64,000 nt of DNA from Epiperipatus broadwayi (Eukaryota; Onychophora; Udeonychophora; Euonychophora; Peripatidae): contig JAQFVV010000036.1 of assembly GCA_028023455.1 (NCBI GenBank), forward strand, positions 2,886,452 through 2,950,451, in the 5' to 3' direction. Both the position numbers and the translations under genes were made by a program. Positions 47,365 through 59,769 of this stretch are shown here, in pieces. Each line of letters opens with the position of its first letter. Position 1 is the first letter of the stretch. The notes beneath the pieces were generated by a model that was not told where the DNA came from, made no database searches, and saw nothing but the letters and a program-made list of their open reading frames with translations.

Positions 47365-48675
47365 TTAAAAAAAATTAATAAATGTTTCCATATAACAGTA
47401 AACATATATTTTTCAGAACATTTTATCTCTTGAATTATAAGAATGTGTTTGATTCACACATTCCCCATTTACATAGATCATTTATTAGCTGAGGATCTTT
47501 AAATAATGACTTTTCTTCCAATAACTTTTTGCCCAAATTAAAATTTGCATTACACCAGGCCTTTAAAAAATTTCTATAGCCTTTCTGAATAATCTTTGGT
47601 TATATTAGTCAAATTTTTCAAGGATTTGTATCTAACTAAATTGATATCATGCTGTGTTAATTTAATATGTAATCATGTAACTGATAAATTATATTCATCC
47701 TTAACAGTAATAAAATGTGTTTTTTAATAATAATTCTATGATTGGTCTGTCCTATATATAAAAATAAATAGACCCAACATGGAATGTCATAAAAAAACTA
47801 TATTATTCTAAACAAATTTTATCTTTAGAACATGGAAACTCTTCATATTCAAACATAATATAATCTTGATATTATTTTTCTTACAAACACTGTGAATTTT
47901 GTCATGGCAATTTCTGTAAAACAGAAAAACCTCTTAATATCTGATTATCAAACTCATGTACTGAATTAATAATACAGAATATCAGTTTTGATAAAATGCA
48001 AATTGTGGCCAAAATTGACCATTGTAACAAAAGTTTATTAAGAGAGTCTACAGAAATTACAAAAAGCCTGATAATAGAAATAGAAATTTTAAATTAAGAA
48101 ATATTAATGTTATTTGGAAAAGATATTGGAGGAAAAAATCACCCTCTAAAAAATTCGTCAACTTATAATCTTTGAAACTGAGAGAGAGAGGGAGAGACAA
48201 ATTAAAAAATATATGTTATTATGAAGAAAGAGAACGTTCTGAAGAAGTCCCACAGAAAGCTATTAATTACTTTTTCATTTTTTAAATAAAACTTTACACA
48301 CTTTAATAGAAACGTTTTTGGTTGCAGCAGATCAGGCATTTGGTAAATCTAATCATTTTAATTTCAAAACATACAAATGGAATTTCCCATCAAATAAACA
48401 TAAACAATATATTTAATCTGAGAAAATATTCAAATTATTATAAAAATAATTACATATATTTTGAATATAACTAATTGCTACCATAAAATAATAATACAAG
48501 TTTTGTTATTTAATATCAAAATGGTTGGATGACTATGTTCAAAATATACTGCAATTTAAAATTGGCACTGAAGGAAGAAATACATACATTTTCATTATTT
48601 ATTAAAATTAATTTCTACACATTTACTAAATTTAGACAATATTTAAATGCAAGTATATTATAAATAATTTTAAGC
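47365..48675. other. AT-rich DNA, possibly decayed coding sequence
   Basis: Minus-strand translation of about 47560-47680 gives short stretches of protein-like composition (QHDINLVRYKSLKNLTNITKDY), but no family could be named. A short (GA)n lies at 48180-48197. Confidence 0.3.
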
Positions 48676-48679
48676 TACA

Positions 48680-48805
48680 TGTAACTATAGGGGATTTGAA
48701 TCCAGACTTTCAAACTTCCTTTAGTCATCCACTCCATCAGTTATATAAGATGGAATAGATGTCTAAAGTAAGCTTAAAAATCTGGGTTCAAATCCCTTCT
48801 AATTA
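48680..48805. mobile_element. R1 repeat end fragments, head-on pair
   Basis: ggggatttgaatccagacttt near 48688 and ctgggttcaaatcccttct near 48782 are the same R1 end in opposite orientation. The second contains a perfect B box, GGTTCAAATCC. Confidence 0.55.
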
Positions 48806-48809
48806 TATA

Positions 48810-50995
48810 TATATATAATCATATAATGTGTATAGTAATGTATCGTTTTCTTAATTAAATATTTATAGAAAACATGAGAAAAAATTAAATCAACAATTGA
48901 AACAAATACTTTTTCAAGAATCTAAATCATTTGCTTCAAGAAATCAATAAAAACTTTGTGAAAATTTCCAATTACAAATCAAATTTTGTTCTTCTGCAAG
49001 GATTGCTGTTTCCATTACAAGCTCAACTGAGTTTGTTTCACATCTGGTCAAGAAATCCATGATTACAACACTTAAAAAGATTTGTTTGTTTTAAAAAATG
49101 TCTCTATCACAAGAACAGCAATGTAATGGTCCTCACATTATTTCAGCCTGACACATTCAATAAAGTAATACCTAATGTAAAAAGCATTCTGAAGATAGCT
49201 CTCTTAAGAAAATCAATTTAACAAATCTTTACCATTTCAATATTTACTTGATAATAAAAAGAAAATAAAGATAAAATTAGAAATGATAATAAATAAAATG
49301 ATATATCACGTGTTCAAATAAAATTTAGAATAGTCGTTCAAAAAGAAAAGAGCATTATTCAATCTTCATTTATGCTCTCAACTAGTTTTTGAGATTGCTT
49401 TAACAGTAAAAAAATAAAACACATTTTACCTAAAACATTAGTTTCTCTCATTTATTTTAATAAATCATAAAATTATTTAATAACATAAAATAGTCACTAA
49501 TATGTTGATAGGTTTTCAAAACAATGAAAATGTTACTTTCATGATAGGAAATGCAATTAAACAATTATAGGCGGAAAAAAATGGAAAAATAAAAACACTT
49601 CAAAGACAGATTAAAATATTTAAAACAGATAAATAAATGCCGGTTCTTTTTATAAACTATCTCATATATACATATCTTTTTATATATCAATTGGCGGATG
49701 TTCATGCATGATCTTAACTTTGGTTATACTAAATCTACAAATTCAATTCTTTAGGTAACTGACATTAATGAAATTTGAATGTTATTAGTTTCAATTATAA
49801 TTACAAAGTATAAATAATTATTGTCCTTCTTAGTAGAAGGGCTTTAGAGTTCAATATCCATAGATCCAGGCTCAACTTCCAGGACTCAAACTTGACCTCC
49901 TGAATAATGAATCATTCAATTAGGGTTTCATAAAGCTTAATACTAGTATTTAGAACATTATTGATATTTTATGTATTACTGTTGATATAAAATAGTAACA
50001 TGGTTAGTTTCTACACAAAGATTTGATGCAGTGCACAAATATTAAATATATTGACATTATTTAAAAAATTCACTTATATACTTTTAAAGTAAAATGAATC
50101 ATGTATTTAACATCAATTGGGTAATGACATTTTCATCCTTCCCACCAGTAGTAAAGCTATGTCATGTTACAATTGCATTATTTGTCTTTATTAGTACAGT
50201 GACATTTATCTAAAAAAAAATCCAGTATAAACCTTGATGTGTAATCTCTAGAAAACAACAGTAGTTAGATGTCCATTAATCAACCAATATTCGGTTGGTT
50301 TTTGAGAGTTGGTTTTGCATTGACTTTCTAAAAGAAATCCTTCCAAATGTGCTCAGAAATTCTCAACACATTTAAAAATGTCCTCACTACAAGACAAATT
50401 TGAATTCAGATTAATATAGAATTATAAATAGCAAATGCAACTTGCTTTAAATTAGATACAATAACTTAATTATTTGTTTCCATCCCCTTTAACGAAGTTT
50501 TTTTACTAATAGTGAGCAAAAAATTGTTGGTCCATTTATCATCTGAAACAATGAGAGACGAAAAATATATTCCACTCAAGATAAATTGTTATGCTATAAT
50601 ATCCATGAAAAAAAAAAAAAAACAGAATCATAAACACTCGAAAGATTTCAACATCATAATTATCTAAATGAAGAATGAAAATCCTTATAGTCATAATAGT
50701 GGACAGAAGAACTATAAGTAAAGAATAGTGGTGACTTCTATCTAATATACCAAACATCAATATTATTAAAAATCTTTCTGAAAATATTGCACAAGATAAA
50801 AAATTTAAGTGAAATTCAGAAAGCAAATAGGAAAATAATGCATTATCTTTAAATATATAGATCTCATACATCGTCAAAAGTAATCAGTCATTTTAGATTC
50901 AACTATTAATTAACCATTTTAGAATATAGTAAGCACAATTAAACAAAATATCGTAGTTTAAATAAGTTTCATTATAATCAAAAATTCTTTCAACA
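48810..50995. other. AT-rich DNA, nothing recognised
   Basis: The minus frame at 50539-50877 is hydrophobic with a poly-Phe run from a poly(A) tract, and has no domain. Confidence 0.5.
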
Positions 50996-51009
50996 GAAAT
51001 GGCAAAAAC

Positions 51010-51310
51010 ATTCCTGATCATAAGCATTTCTCTAATCCTTACTCTAAACTTAATCATTTTCCTATAACTAACTTTTATTTTAACTATAACCTTAATCCAA
51101 CCTAACTATATTCTTAAGGCAAAGCATAAAACCTAATCTTAATTCTAATTATAGCCATAAGCCTAACCTTTATCTTTATATTAAATCAAATCTTTATTTT
51201 AATCCTATCACTAATATTTTTCTAACTACTTCAATTATACTTTATTTCTAATCCTAACTCTATTTTAGAACCTTACTGTTAACCATTTCACTAATCCTAA
51301 CATATTTCAT
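51010..51310. repeat. degenerate CCTAA-rich, telomere-like tract
   Basis: Words such as cctaac, cctaat, ctaacc and cttaatcc recur throughout about 300 bases with very little G on the plus strand. This is how a decayed interstitial TTAGGG-type array, or another short pyrimidine-rich satellite, would look. Confidence 0.45.
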
Positions 51311-51611
51311 TTAATAAAAATTTTAGTGAAATTTATGAAAAGCAAAAAGAAGAGTACTGCATTAAATATTTTTAGATATATTATTATGAAATAGAAATAA
51401 ATGCATTCTATTATGGGGTTTTTATTTTTTGCACTTAAATAATCAAATAAAATGATAGAAGCTATATAACAATAAATATCTGTAATTTTTTGTTGCCATC
51501 TACTGAATTGTTAAATGTTGTAAAATAATTCAAATTGGAAATTGTGAAACATAGAAATGCCATAAAATGCCATCAGTCACAAACTTGCACACCAAAAATA
51601 TTGTATTGTTT

Positions 51612-52420
51612 AATGCAACCTGAAGCTCTGAAGCATTATTTGCAAAAACAATTACATCATCTGCAAAATCTAAATGACTTAAATAATCTCAATTTACTTT
51701 TATTTTTTAGCTTCCCATTTTAATTCATAAAATACTTCTTATAGCACTGCTGTAAAATGTTTTGGAGACATAGAGTCAATCTGTCTTACACCCTTTTCAA
51801 TGTTAATTTTTCTAGTATGATAATGTAATGTCATTATTACTTTTATGTTTTTATAAATATTCTTCAGAATATGATAATATCCTGGGTCTATACATTGATG
51901 ACCTAATGCTTTAATCACTGAAGTATTTTTATAGAATCAAATGCCTTTTCATAATATACAAATCCAAATACAATGGAAGCTTATATTCATTGATCCTATA
52001 ACTTCTTTCAATACTTGAATATGATCTACTGTACTAAAATTACTTTTAAATCTAGTTTATTCTTCTGGTTGTTTGAAATCCAAAGTTCTCTATAGATAAT
52101 TTGTATAATTATATCTTGGTAAAAATTTTGTATAAAACTAAGAAAAAACTGATAGGTTTGTAATTTCTAATATCTTTTTTATCACCTTTTTTAACATTAA
52201 TATTAATACTGCATTCTTCCAATTATCTGGTACATCTTTATCATTTAAACCTTTGGTATATAACTTTGACAAAAAAAAATTATATTTCTTCATCTGCTTC
52301 TTTTAATATATTGATTGTAATTTCATGATTATTTGGAGCTTTTTCTTTCTTCATTAATTTAATTGGAAGTCTCACTTTTTCATTTAAAATTCTGGCCAAT
52401 TCAGAAAATGAGATCAAAAA
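51612..52420 (-). mobile_element. RTE-type LINE, diverged internal fragment G
   Basis: The minus-strand translation gives pieces in the right order: ELARILNEKVRLPIKLMKKEKAPNNHEITINILKEADEEI (52280-52410), KPIS with LYKIF, HLDFADDVIVFANNASEL (51620-51690). These correspond to the RT domain of copy A, but with many stops and indels. It is clearly older than copies A and B. Both ends are missing. Confidence 0.8.
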
Positions 52421-52424
52421 AATG

Positions 52425-53635
52425 TAACTATTTTTTTCTATTTTGCAAATAATGCCTATCATGTTTGTACTGACAGAATGAATCATACATTTTGACATAT
52501 TTCCTTGCAAAAATTTTCTAATATAATTCAACAGAGATATGTTTGAAAATTAATATATTTGTCTATTTACTAGTTTCTTTCAAAAATCTCTCAAATATAT
52601 AAGAATTTCAGATTAGATTGAAAGAGAATAATTTCTATAAAGTATGTGCTCCATCATTAATGATATATATGATTTTAATATCAATAATTAATTTAAAAAT
52701 AATCACTAATTTGTTTTTTTTTTCTATTCTTAATAATAAACATTTCAGCTATTTCATTAAGGTAAAAAGAAAGTGTGTGGCAAGAGAAGGTCTATCACAT
52801 GATATATGACTCTCGTGAAACAATCTCTTGTAAATAATAACATATAAATTAAATTTTTTAAATCATAACATTTCCTTTTATAGGCATTTGAAGACTCATC
52901 ATTTTGAATCCAAGTGTTGGGTTAACATGATATTTATGTTCCCCATTTTAATTAAAAACATTTTAGTCAAACATTATAATTGAAGATGCTGAAAGATATG
53001 TTCATAAATTTATTGTCGAAAGGTTACTGGAAAAAAAATGTGGATCCCAAGAAGAGAAAAAAATCGAAAGACATAGTACTCTAATTTATTTCTCTGATGA
53101 TACTGATCTTTAAGAGGTTAAAATGTTAATCTGTGAGATGTGTTGTAATCCTAACCATAAAGTTATTTGCATAAAATATTTGCATAAAGATCAGGGTTGG
53201 GATGAAATTTTAAGCTGATACTTATATCATGGTAAATACACATTATGAGTAAAAATAGATAAAGATTTTGCATTAAACTTAGAAAACAGCACTAGTTATT
53301 AATTAAAATTATGACATTTGCTTGACAAGATATACTGAGTCATATCTCAAAATATTGACTGGATATGCTGAGTCATATCTCAAAATAATCTATATGGATG
53401 AGCACATAAATGAATGTTTTTAATGTCTCTCTCTTCCAAAACACACAAAAAATATTTCTTTACAATAATGATTAAATGAAAATGAAGTGAAGGATATAGG
53501 TAACTATGACAGTGTATAGTGGCCGTTTGATGCTACATCAGAATATTCATCTGTTTATAAGTATTGAAAGATTAATATGGGATAAGTCTATTTTTCTACA
53601 GAACTTGTAATAATGTTTAGTAGATAAAGATTAAA
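52425..53635. other. AT-rich DNA with a 33-base tandem duplication
   Basis: tgagtcatatctcaaaat occurs twice, at about 53336 and 53369, within a direct duplication of about 33 bases. No gene is supported. Confidence 0.55.
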
Positions 53636-53639
53636 TAAA

Positions 53640-53780
53640 TAAATATAGAATGGCATTATTGCTCAGAAGTTCACAAAAATTTCAAACATTGAAAAAGACA
53701 GACCTGGGCAAGAAGATATGGACCTTAAACTGTAAAGTCTTCCAATCTATCACAGCATCAAACCTCACAAAGTAGTGAAT
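53640..53780 (-). repeat. R4 tRNA-like SINE unit, single diverged copy
   Basis: It matches the units at 16383-17050 in order: cagaagttcacaaaaatttc, gacagacctgggc, gtaaagtcttccaatctatcac. On the minus strand the A-box-like region is retained. Confidence 0.5.
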
Positions 53781-53784
53781 ACTG

Positions 53785-56780
53785 ATGGAGTTTTATCATA
53801 TTTATCTTGGGCCAACATTCATTTAAAAACAATGTGATACACATTTATTTTTCTTAATCCAATTTAATTTTCAAAACATTTCAAGAAATGTAATCTTTTG
53901 ATTGTTATATGCTGTATTTCATTTGAAGGTGCATTTCTATAGTTTTATCTTTTAGATTATATGCAACCTGAAATCCTTCCCAGAATGTATGTAATGTCCA
54001 CATTATTTGTTCATCTTTGCTGATATATTGATAAGCTCTGGTGCTCTCTGCTTGTTAAAATTTCTTTATGATTTTGAATATATTATCCAAATTATTTATC
54101 AATCATTTTGACAAATCTATCTCCCTATGGTTGCATATTATCTGAATAATTTTTTAAACATTTCCATCAGTGTTCCAAAAGTCTTTTCAATCTTTCATGA
54201 CATCACTGCATATAATCTGTTCAGAATACACTTTGTTTCCTACTCTAGAACATACATTAAAGCTTTTAGAATTATGACTGGATCTTTAATAGTTAATATT
54301 TTTCAGAATTTCATTCATTAAACAGCAGACTTGGTATCAAAAATTGTTCATATCTGATCAAGTAATATATGGATTATGTAATGTTGATAAATCAAATGAT
54401 CCATTAATCAAAAATCTGCAACCTCTTATTTTCATCTTTATAGAAAACAGATTTAAGATGAACAGATGCGCTATTATTAATAAAACATTAAATGTCAAAC
54501 CTTTCTCCCACAAAGATATTTTGTAGTTCAAGAATTAAACAATTTTAAAATCAATCAATAAATAATACAGAAGTGATCCAATTTATCTTTATTCTTTTTC
54601 CAAACAACAAATAGTTACTTTTTATTATTAAAGAAGATTGATATTCTTAGATAATTATATGACTTCTGGATTGATCATATGAACTGAAGCATTACCATAT
54701 ACTTCAAAAGTTAATGTTACCTTCAATGACTTAAAAACATTTTCCTACTTTATATATTTATGAACATATGTTTCGCTATGCATTATCTTGCAGAAAAATC
54801 CAGCATCATCACAAATAGGTATTTTATTCTGGAAGATATGTTTTTCTTTGAAGATTTTGTTCAAATCATGTGAAAATCTATAACACTCTCTTCATTATCA
54901 GAAGTTTTGTTGTTGTTGTTTTAAAAATTATATTAATTTAATAGTATACACAGCGTCCCTTCTTTGTTGTACACTTAGTGACACTATTTTCAATGGATCA
55001 TTCACTAGTGTGTTTTTATAAGCACAAAGCAAATATATTTATTTAATATACTCTACATTTCCTTTTCATCTAAAAACTTATTAAATAGTTATTCAGCACT
55101 ATGAATGCAATAATATCAATTCTAAATCACAAAATACTAGACATACTTTTTTTTCTTTTTGAATAATGCACAAATTATTGATTCATTTTCATTGAACATC
55201 TACTCAACATTAATATGTATCTGTTTTTCTTTCATTATTGAATCAATTATTATTTTAGCACTCAAAGAAATCACTTCACAATTTCTCTTAATTTTGTCAA
55301 AATTGTCACCAGTATTCTTTTGTTCTTAGGAGACCCACATTTAAACAAAATTTAATTTACAGCAGCTACGATAAATTTAAAGACAATTTAATACCTTTAA
55401 TTTAATCTTGAACATACGACTAATTGAGTATGCATTGGAATGTATTTCTGTTGAGTAGATGAGATTGTAAAATGACGAATAGAGATCATTTTTATTGCTA
55501 AATCATGTGAGTTAGATCTATCTGTCCTGAAAACTAGTACTGAGTTTTATATATCAAACAGCTTGCAAGTAATGTAAATATTGATTTCACTATAAACATA
55601 GAGCTGTTACATTGTTTGGATTATATATGTGTGTAAGTCTACATATAAACATATGATTGTATTTGCAATATTGTATACATATATTGGTAATCACAAAACT
55701 TAATCTTTTCTTTTTGATGAATGTTTTAAATAAACTTCAAGATGTTTGTGTTTCCTCCTTAAGATAAATAGACCTTAATGTAATAAGGATTGAAAGTATC
55801 TTTAATTTGCAATCTATTAACCAACTGTTTTACCATTTTTTGTTCATTATTCTGTCATTCAATCCATTTTTTTCCTCTCAGACTCTGCCTTTATAATCTA
55901 ACATTTCCTTAAAAAGCCGTCTTTCAAAACATATTTTGACTTCTTTTTTTTTTTTTTGAATTTTCAATCCTTTTTTTTTTTCTTTTAAGCTCCATCATCT
56001 TCTCTGTAATTTTTAACATGATTGCTATCTTCTAGATTTATTCATTATAAACCTCATCAAAAAATTCACCCAAGAAAATATTTTAAATTCAAAAGTTCTC
56101 AATGCATTGCTTTTGTTTTACTTAACCCTTTTAAGACCGTTATGTTTTTTTTAAATATTTACATATATTTAAAAGTATAGAGTAGATAATATCAAAAGTA
56201 TCTTCGTGTATATACATAATACACACTTTAAAATAGTAAAAAAAAAATCCAATTTGTAGGCTTTTGAGAAAATATAAAATGTTCTTAAACTAATAAAGAA
56301 ATTTTGACATAATAAATAAATTGTAAATCATCTTATATAAACATGCACTAAAAAATACATAAAATATTGTAAAATCAATCAACAGACATAAAAGAATTTT
56401 AATTAGTAACACACACCAAATAAAATAACGTTCACACTGCAAAGTAAAATAAAAAAGGTTAAAAAAACTATAATGATAACAAATCACCCATGTTTAGCCG
56501 CTTAGCACACTTACAATCTGGGTTTTTAACTCAAACCAACAAAACTTGAAATTTTCTCTTAAAATTCTAATAAGATTTAGAAATACTATCAAACAAAGAG
56601 ATACATGTCTGGCAAAATAAATACAAATGCTTTAATAGATCAATATTTGGAAATCACAAAAATAATACCATAATTGGAAATTTTAAAATACATATTTAAA
56701 ACTTTATGGCTTAAAATTAAAAGTGTTGAAAACATTAAACTTCTAAAATACCTCAGTTGGTATGAGAAATATATAACCAA
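53785..56780. other. AT-rich DNA, nothing recognised
   Basis: Poly(T) runs lie at 55945-55985. Frames at 54127, 54344 and 56290 have no domain. Confidence 0.5.
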
Positions 56781-56787
56781 CATATTA

Positions 56788-57085
56788 GGTTATTAAAACA
56801 GGCAAAACTCTCTATGCATATTGCCACTCAATGCAAGCCAGAGTAATCAGTGGATGCCGGAAAGCTTGTGCATAAAATCTCCATCTAGTGCCTACTCATC
56901 CAATTTCCCCAGACTAGTTTCTGGCTTGTGGCCTTTGTCAGTAAGGAGTCAGAAGCCAGAAATTAGTCTGGGGATATTGAATGAGTAGGCACTAGATGGG
57001 GATTTTATGCACAAGCCTTCTGACATCCATTGATTACTCTGGCTTGCACTGAGCGGCAATATGTATAGATGGTCTTGCCTTAATA
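56788..57085. mobile_element. R2 repeat, copy 3, as a full hairpin
   Basis: Two R2 halves lie head-on with arms of about 140 bases, centred near 56950. ttaaaacaggcaaaact at the left pairs with the aagaccatc/ttgcctt end at the right, and the tagtgcctactcatccaat block pairs with attgaatgagtaggcacta. Confidence 0.7.
56905..56950 (-). ncRNA. hammerhead ribozyme relic in R2 copy 3
   Basis: The minus strand reads TCCTTA, CTGACAA, AGGCC-ACAA-GCCA, GAAA, ACTAGT, C, TGGGGA. Stem II is three good G-C pairs here. Stem I pairs fully if two G-U pairs are allowed. G8 is A, so activity is not expected. Confidence 0.55.
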
Positions 57086-57529
57086 ACAGTTAAGATCAAG
57101 CATAAGAAATAGTGATCATATGATGTTTATTGGCTTAAAACATATTAGGTGTTTCAATTATATAAAACCATTAAAAATGCTTGCAGTTTAGTATAATATG
57201 ATATTCAGTGTATTTAAATGATAAGAAAAATTTTCATATAGATCTAGATAAAATAAATAGAAATAAAATGAAATTACAGATTGTTATTGTTAAAATATAT
57301 TATTCTCTTGAATTACAATTTTATTATAAAACTCAATTATTATGGGCATACATGGTTTTGTATAGTGGTAGGGTGGCGATGATGGAAATCCAAGTCTGCA
57401 AAACATGATCCAGCTATCTCTTCTGTTGCTTAAACTTCCAATTCTCAAGCAATGAACAATTCTGTGATTTTTTAAATTATTATTTAAAATTTCATTACTT
57501 AGAGAAATATTTTAATATTATAACTTCAA

Positions 57530-57850
57530 TTAAAACAGGAAAACCTCCCCATAGAGTGTGCCACTCAATGCAAGCCAGAGTAATCAATGGATGCCAGAAG
57601 ACTTGTGCATAAAATCCTTATCTAGTGCCTACTCATCTAATATCCTCAGACTAGTTTCTAGCTTGTGGCTTTCATCAGTGAGGAGCTTTGGATCTGAGAG
57701 CACTGCACCTAGATCTTAGGATATAATGCAACCCTCCAGCAGCCATCTTTTATCTCTACTTAACTACAAAACTATGAGTCTAAAATTGAAAACACAATAA
57801 TATTTTCAATCCAAGCTTATTAGCTTATATAGTCATAACAATTATGAGCA
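57530..57850 (-). mobile_element. R2 hammerhead-bearing repeat, copy 4
   Basis: The longest single-orientation copy; beyond the ribozyme it carries the gagagcactgca and aaccctccagcagcc blocks shared with copy 2. Flanking DNA at 57850-57895 (ataagaaatggtgatcatgtgatgttta) matches DNA next to copies 1 and 3. Confidence 0.65.
57642..57687 (-). ncRNA. type I hammerhead ribozyme, R2 copy 4, intact core
   Basis: The minus strand reads TCCTCA, CTGATGA (57672-57678), AAGCC-ACA-AGCTA, GAAA, ACTAGT as a two-pair stem III, and the classical cleavage triplet GTC. Then comes TGAGGA, which pairs perfectly with TCCTCA. All invariant bases are present. The stem II pair A-T here replaces G-C of copy 3, a compensated change. 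Confidence 0.6.
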
Positions 57851-57854
57851 ATCA

Positions 57855-58615
57855 TAAGAAATGGTGATCATGTGATGTTTAGTGGTTTAATATAACTTCA
57901 CTACTTTATTATTATTTATGGCTTAACATGAAATGTCATTTGTAAAGCATCCAAAGAATATCAAAAAAGTTAACATCTAAATAGATTACTTTAATGAAGT
58001 AAATGGAATATTCCCTATCAGAGCTAAATTAGAATTTACTAATTAAAAATCTTGCACAATCCTTGTAAAGTATCTTATGAGATTATTGTAAATGAGATTC
58101 AAATAAAATAAAAACTCTACAATATTCATTATCATACCCTTTACATTTTTATAAACAGAAATAATTTTAATATTTCGAGAATATCATAAAATAGACTTTG
58201 AGAGTTAAATTAAAATAAATAAATAAAAAAGTACGACCAATATAATCAAAAATAATATCAGAACCTATTGAAGATTTACATTTCAAGTTTTGATATAAAA
58301 ATATGTTGAACGCACTATCTGATAGTGTAAATAGTATGGCATTTATTTTTAATTTACTTTATAACATACTAATACAGTTTATTCTTCTTTTAGTCATGTA
58401 TCAATTCTCATCTTTTATTCATCTATAATTTTCTATAATGTCCTTTGTTTCTACACATTATTTCTTTTTATCAATCCATAAATCTTTCAGAAAAAAAATT
58501 TTTTTTCTCTACCTTCCTTATCTAATTTTTGTTATGAACTTCTTTTTAGACATAGTATTTAATTCAATATTGTTTTAAAAATTTTTCCAAAGACATTCTC
58601 TACATATGTCCATAT
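57855..58615. other. AT-rich DNA, nothing recognised
   Basis: No supported feature was found. Confidence 0.55.
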
Positions 58616-58952
58616 TGTCCAGTTGTAGCTTCAGAAAGGAGTTTGCTATTAACTGAAAGGAGACCCTTTGATTCCTCTTGGAGGCCTTAAAGGAACCGAG
58701 CAGGGCAAATTCCTAATGTCCACTCCATACATTCTTGTCGTTGCAGCTGTTATTACTATGTGATTATTCATATAGTATACGAACATGGATGGGCTGCTCA
58801 CCAACACGCATTAGCCAGCGTGGTGAGTTTATTGGCTTTTTACCTCTGAGTTTAAGATCAAGAAACACCGTGGTCTTTCTTCTCAGTGCCTGATAAGGCA
58901 GAATGAATGTTTGTGTAAATGACAAATATTTTTCCAATACATATATACAATT

Positions 58953-59768
58953 ATGACAGACAAAAATTGCCATTTGATGATGACTTTTTATTTAGGTACT
59001 TACAACTGCAGATCATTTTCAAGTGAAGGAAGATTGCAAGAATTAGAAGAAGAATTGTCTTATATTATATGGGACATTATTGGACTTTGTGAAGTTAGAA
59101 GAAAAGGTGAAGAAACAATTAATTTAAAAAGTGGACATATACTCTATTATAAAGGCACACATATTGGAAATACAAGTGGAGTAGGTTTCATTATAAATAA
59201 AAAATGGAAGAACAATATTGTGGAGATTGATGGTGTATCAGACAGAGTTGCAAGATTAGTTATACAACTTAATAGCAGATACCAAATGCAAATAATTCAG
59301 GTTTATGCCCCAACAAGTTCTCATAGTGATGAAGTAGTAGAAGATTTTTATATGGATGTACAAAAGGCTTTTGATCAGAGTAAACAACATTTTAAAATTG
59401 TTATGGGAGACTTTAATGCTAGAATTGGTAGACAAATGAAAGATGAAATTGTTGTAGGTAATTTTGGTTATGGTAATAGAAATGAGAGAGGACATAGACT
59501 TGTGGAGTTTGCAGAAAAAGAAAAACTTTATATTATGAATTCATTTTTTGAGAAAAGTGTTAAAAGGAAATGGACATGGAAGCATCCAAATGAAGGTACA
59601 GCAGAATTGGATTATATTTTGAGTAACAGGAAATACATATTTCAAGATTGTAATGTTCTTAATAAATTTAACACAGGAAGTGATCATCGATTAGTAAGGT
59701 GTAAGTTACGTGTTAATGTAAAACTAGAGAGACAAAAAATTATCAAGAAAAACAATATTTACAGTTGA
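58953..59768 (+). pseudogene. RTE endonuclease (copy A)
   Basis: The 271-residue frame encodes the element's apurinic-type endonuclease. Motifs: LGTYNCRS with Asn at residue 18, GLCEVRRKG with catalytic Glu47, QVYAPTSS, MGDFNARIG with Asp and Asn, TAELDYIL, and SDHRLVRCKL with the final His. Start at 58953 is the first Met in frame; Met9 or Met10 are alternatives, because residues 1-9 have no counterpart in copy B. The reading frame is lost at about 59737 by an extra A, just past the domain, so the domain itself is whole. Confidence 0.88.
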
Positions 59769-59769
59769 T

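Noticed and set aside
50539-50877. 112-residue hydrophobic frame as a possible membrane protein
   Set aside because: Hydrophobicity comes from T-rich codons, and a poly-Phe run comes from a poly(A) tract on the other strand. No conserved motif.
53090-53110. CTGATGAT at about 53095 as a hammerhead core
   Set aside because: Stem II and GAAA are absent.
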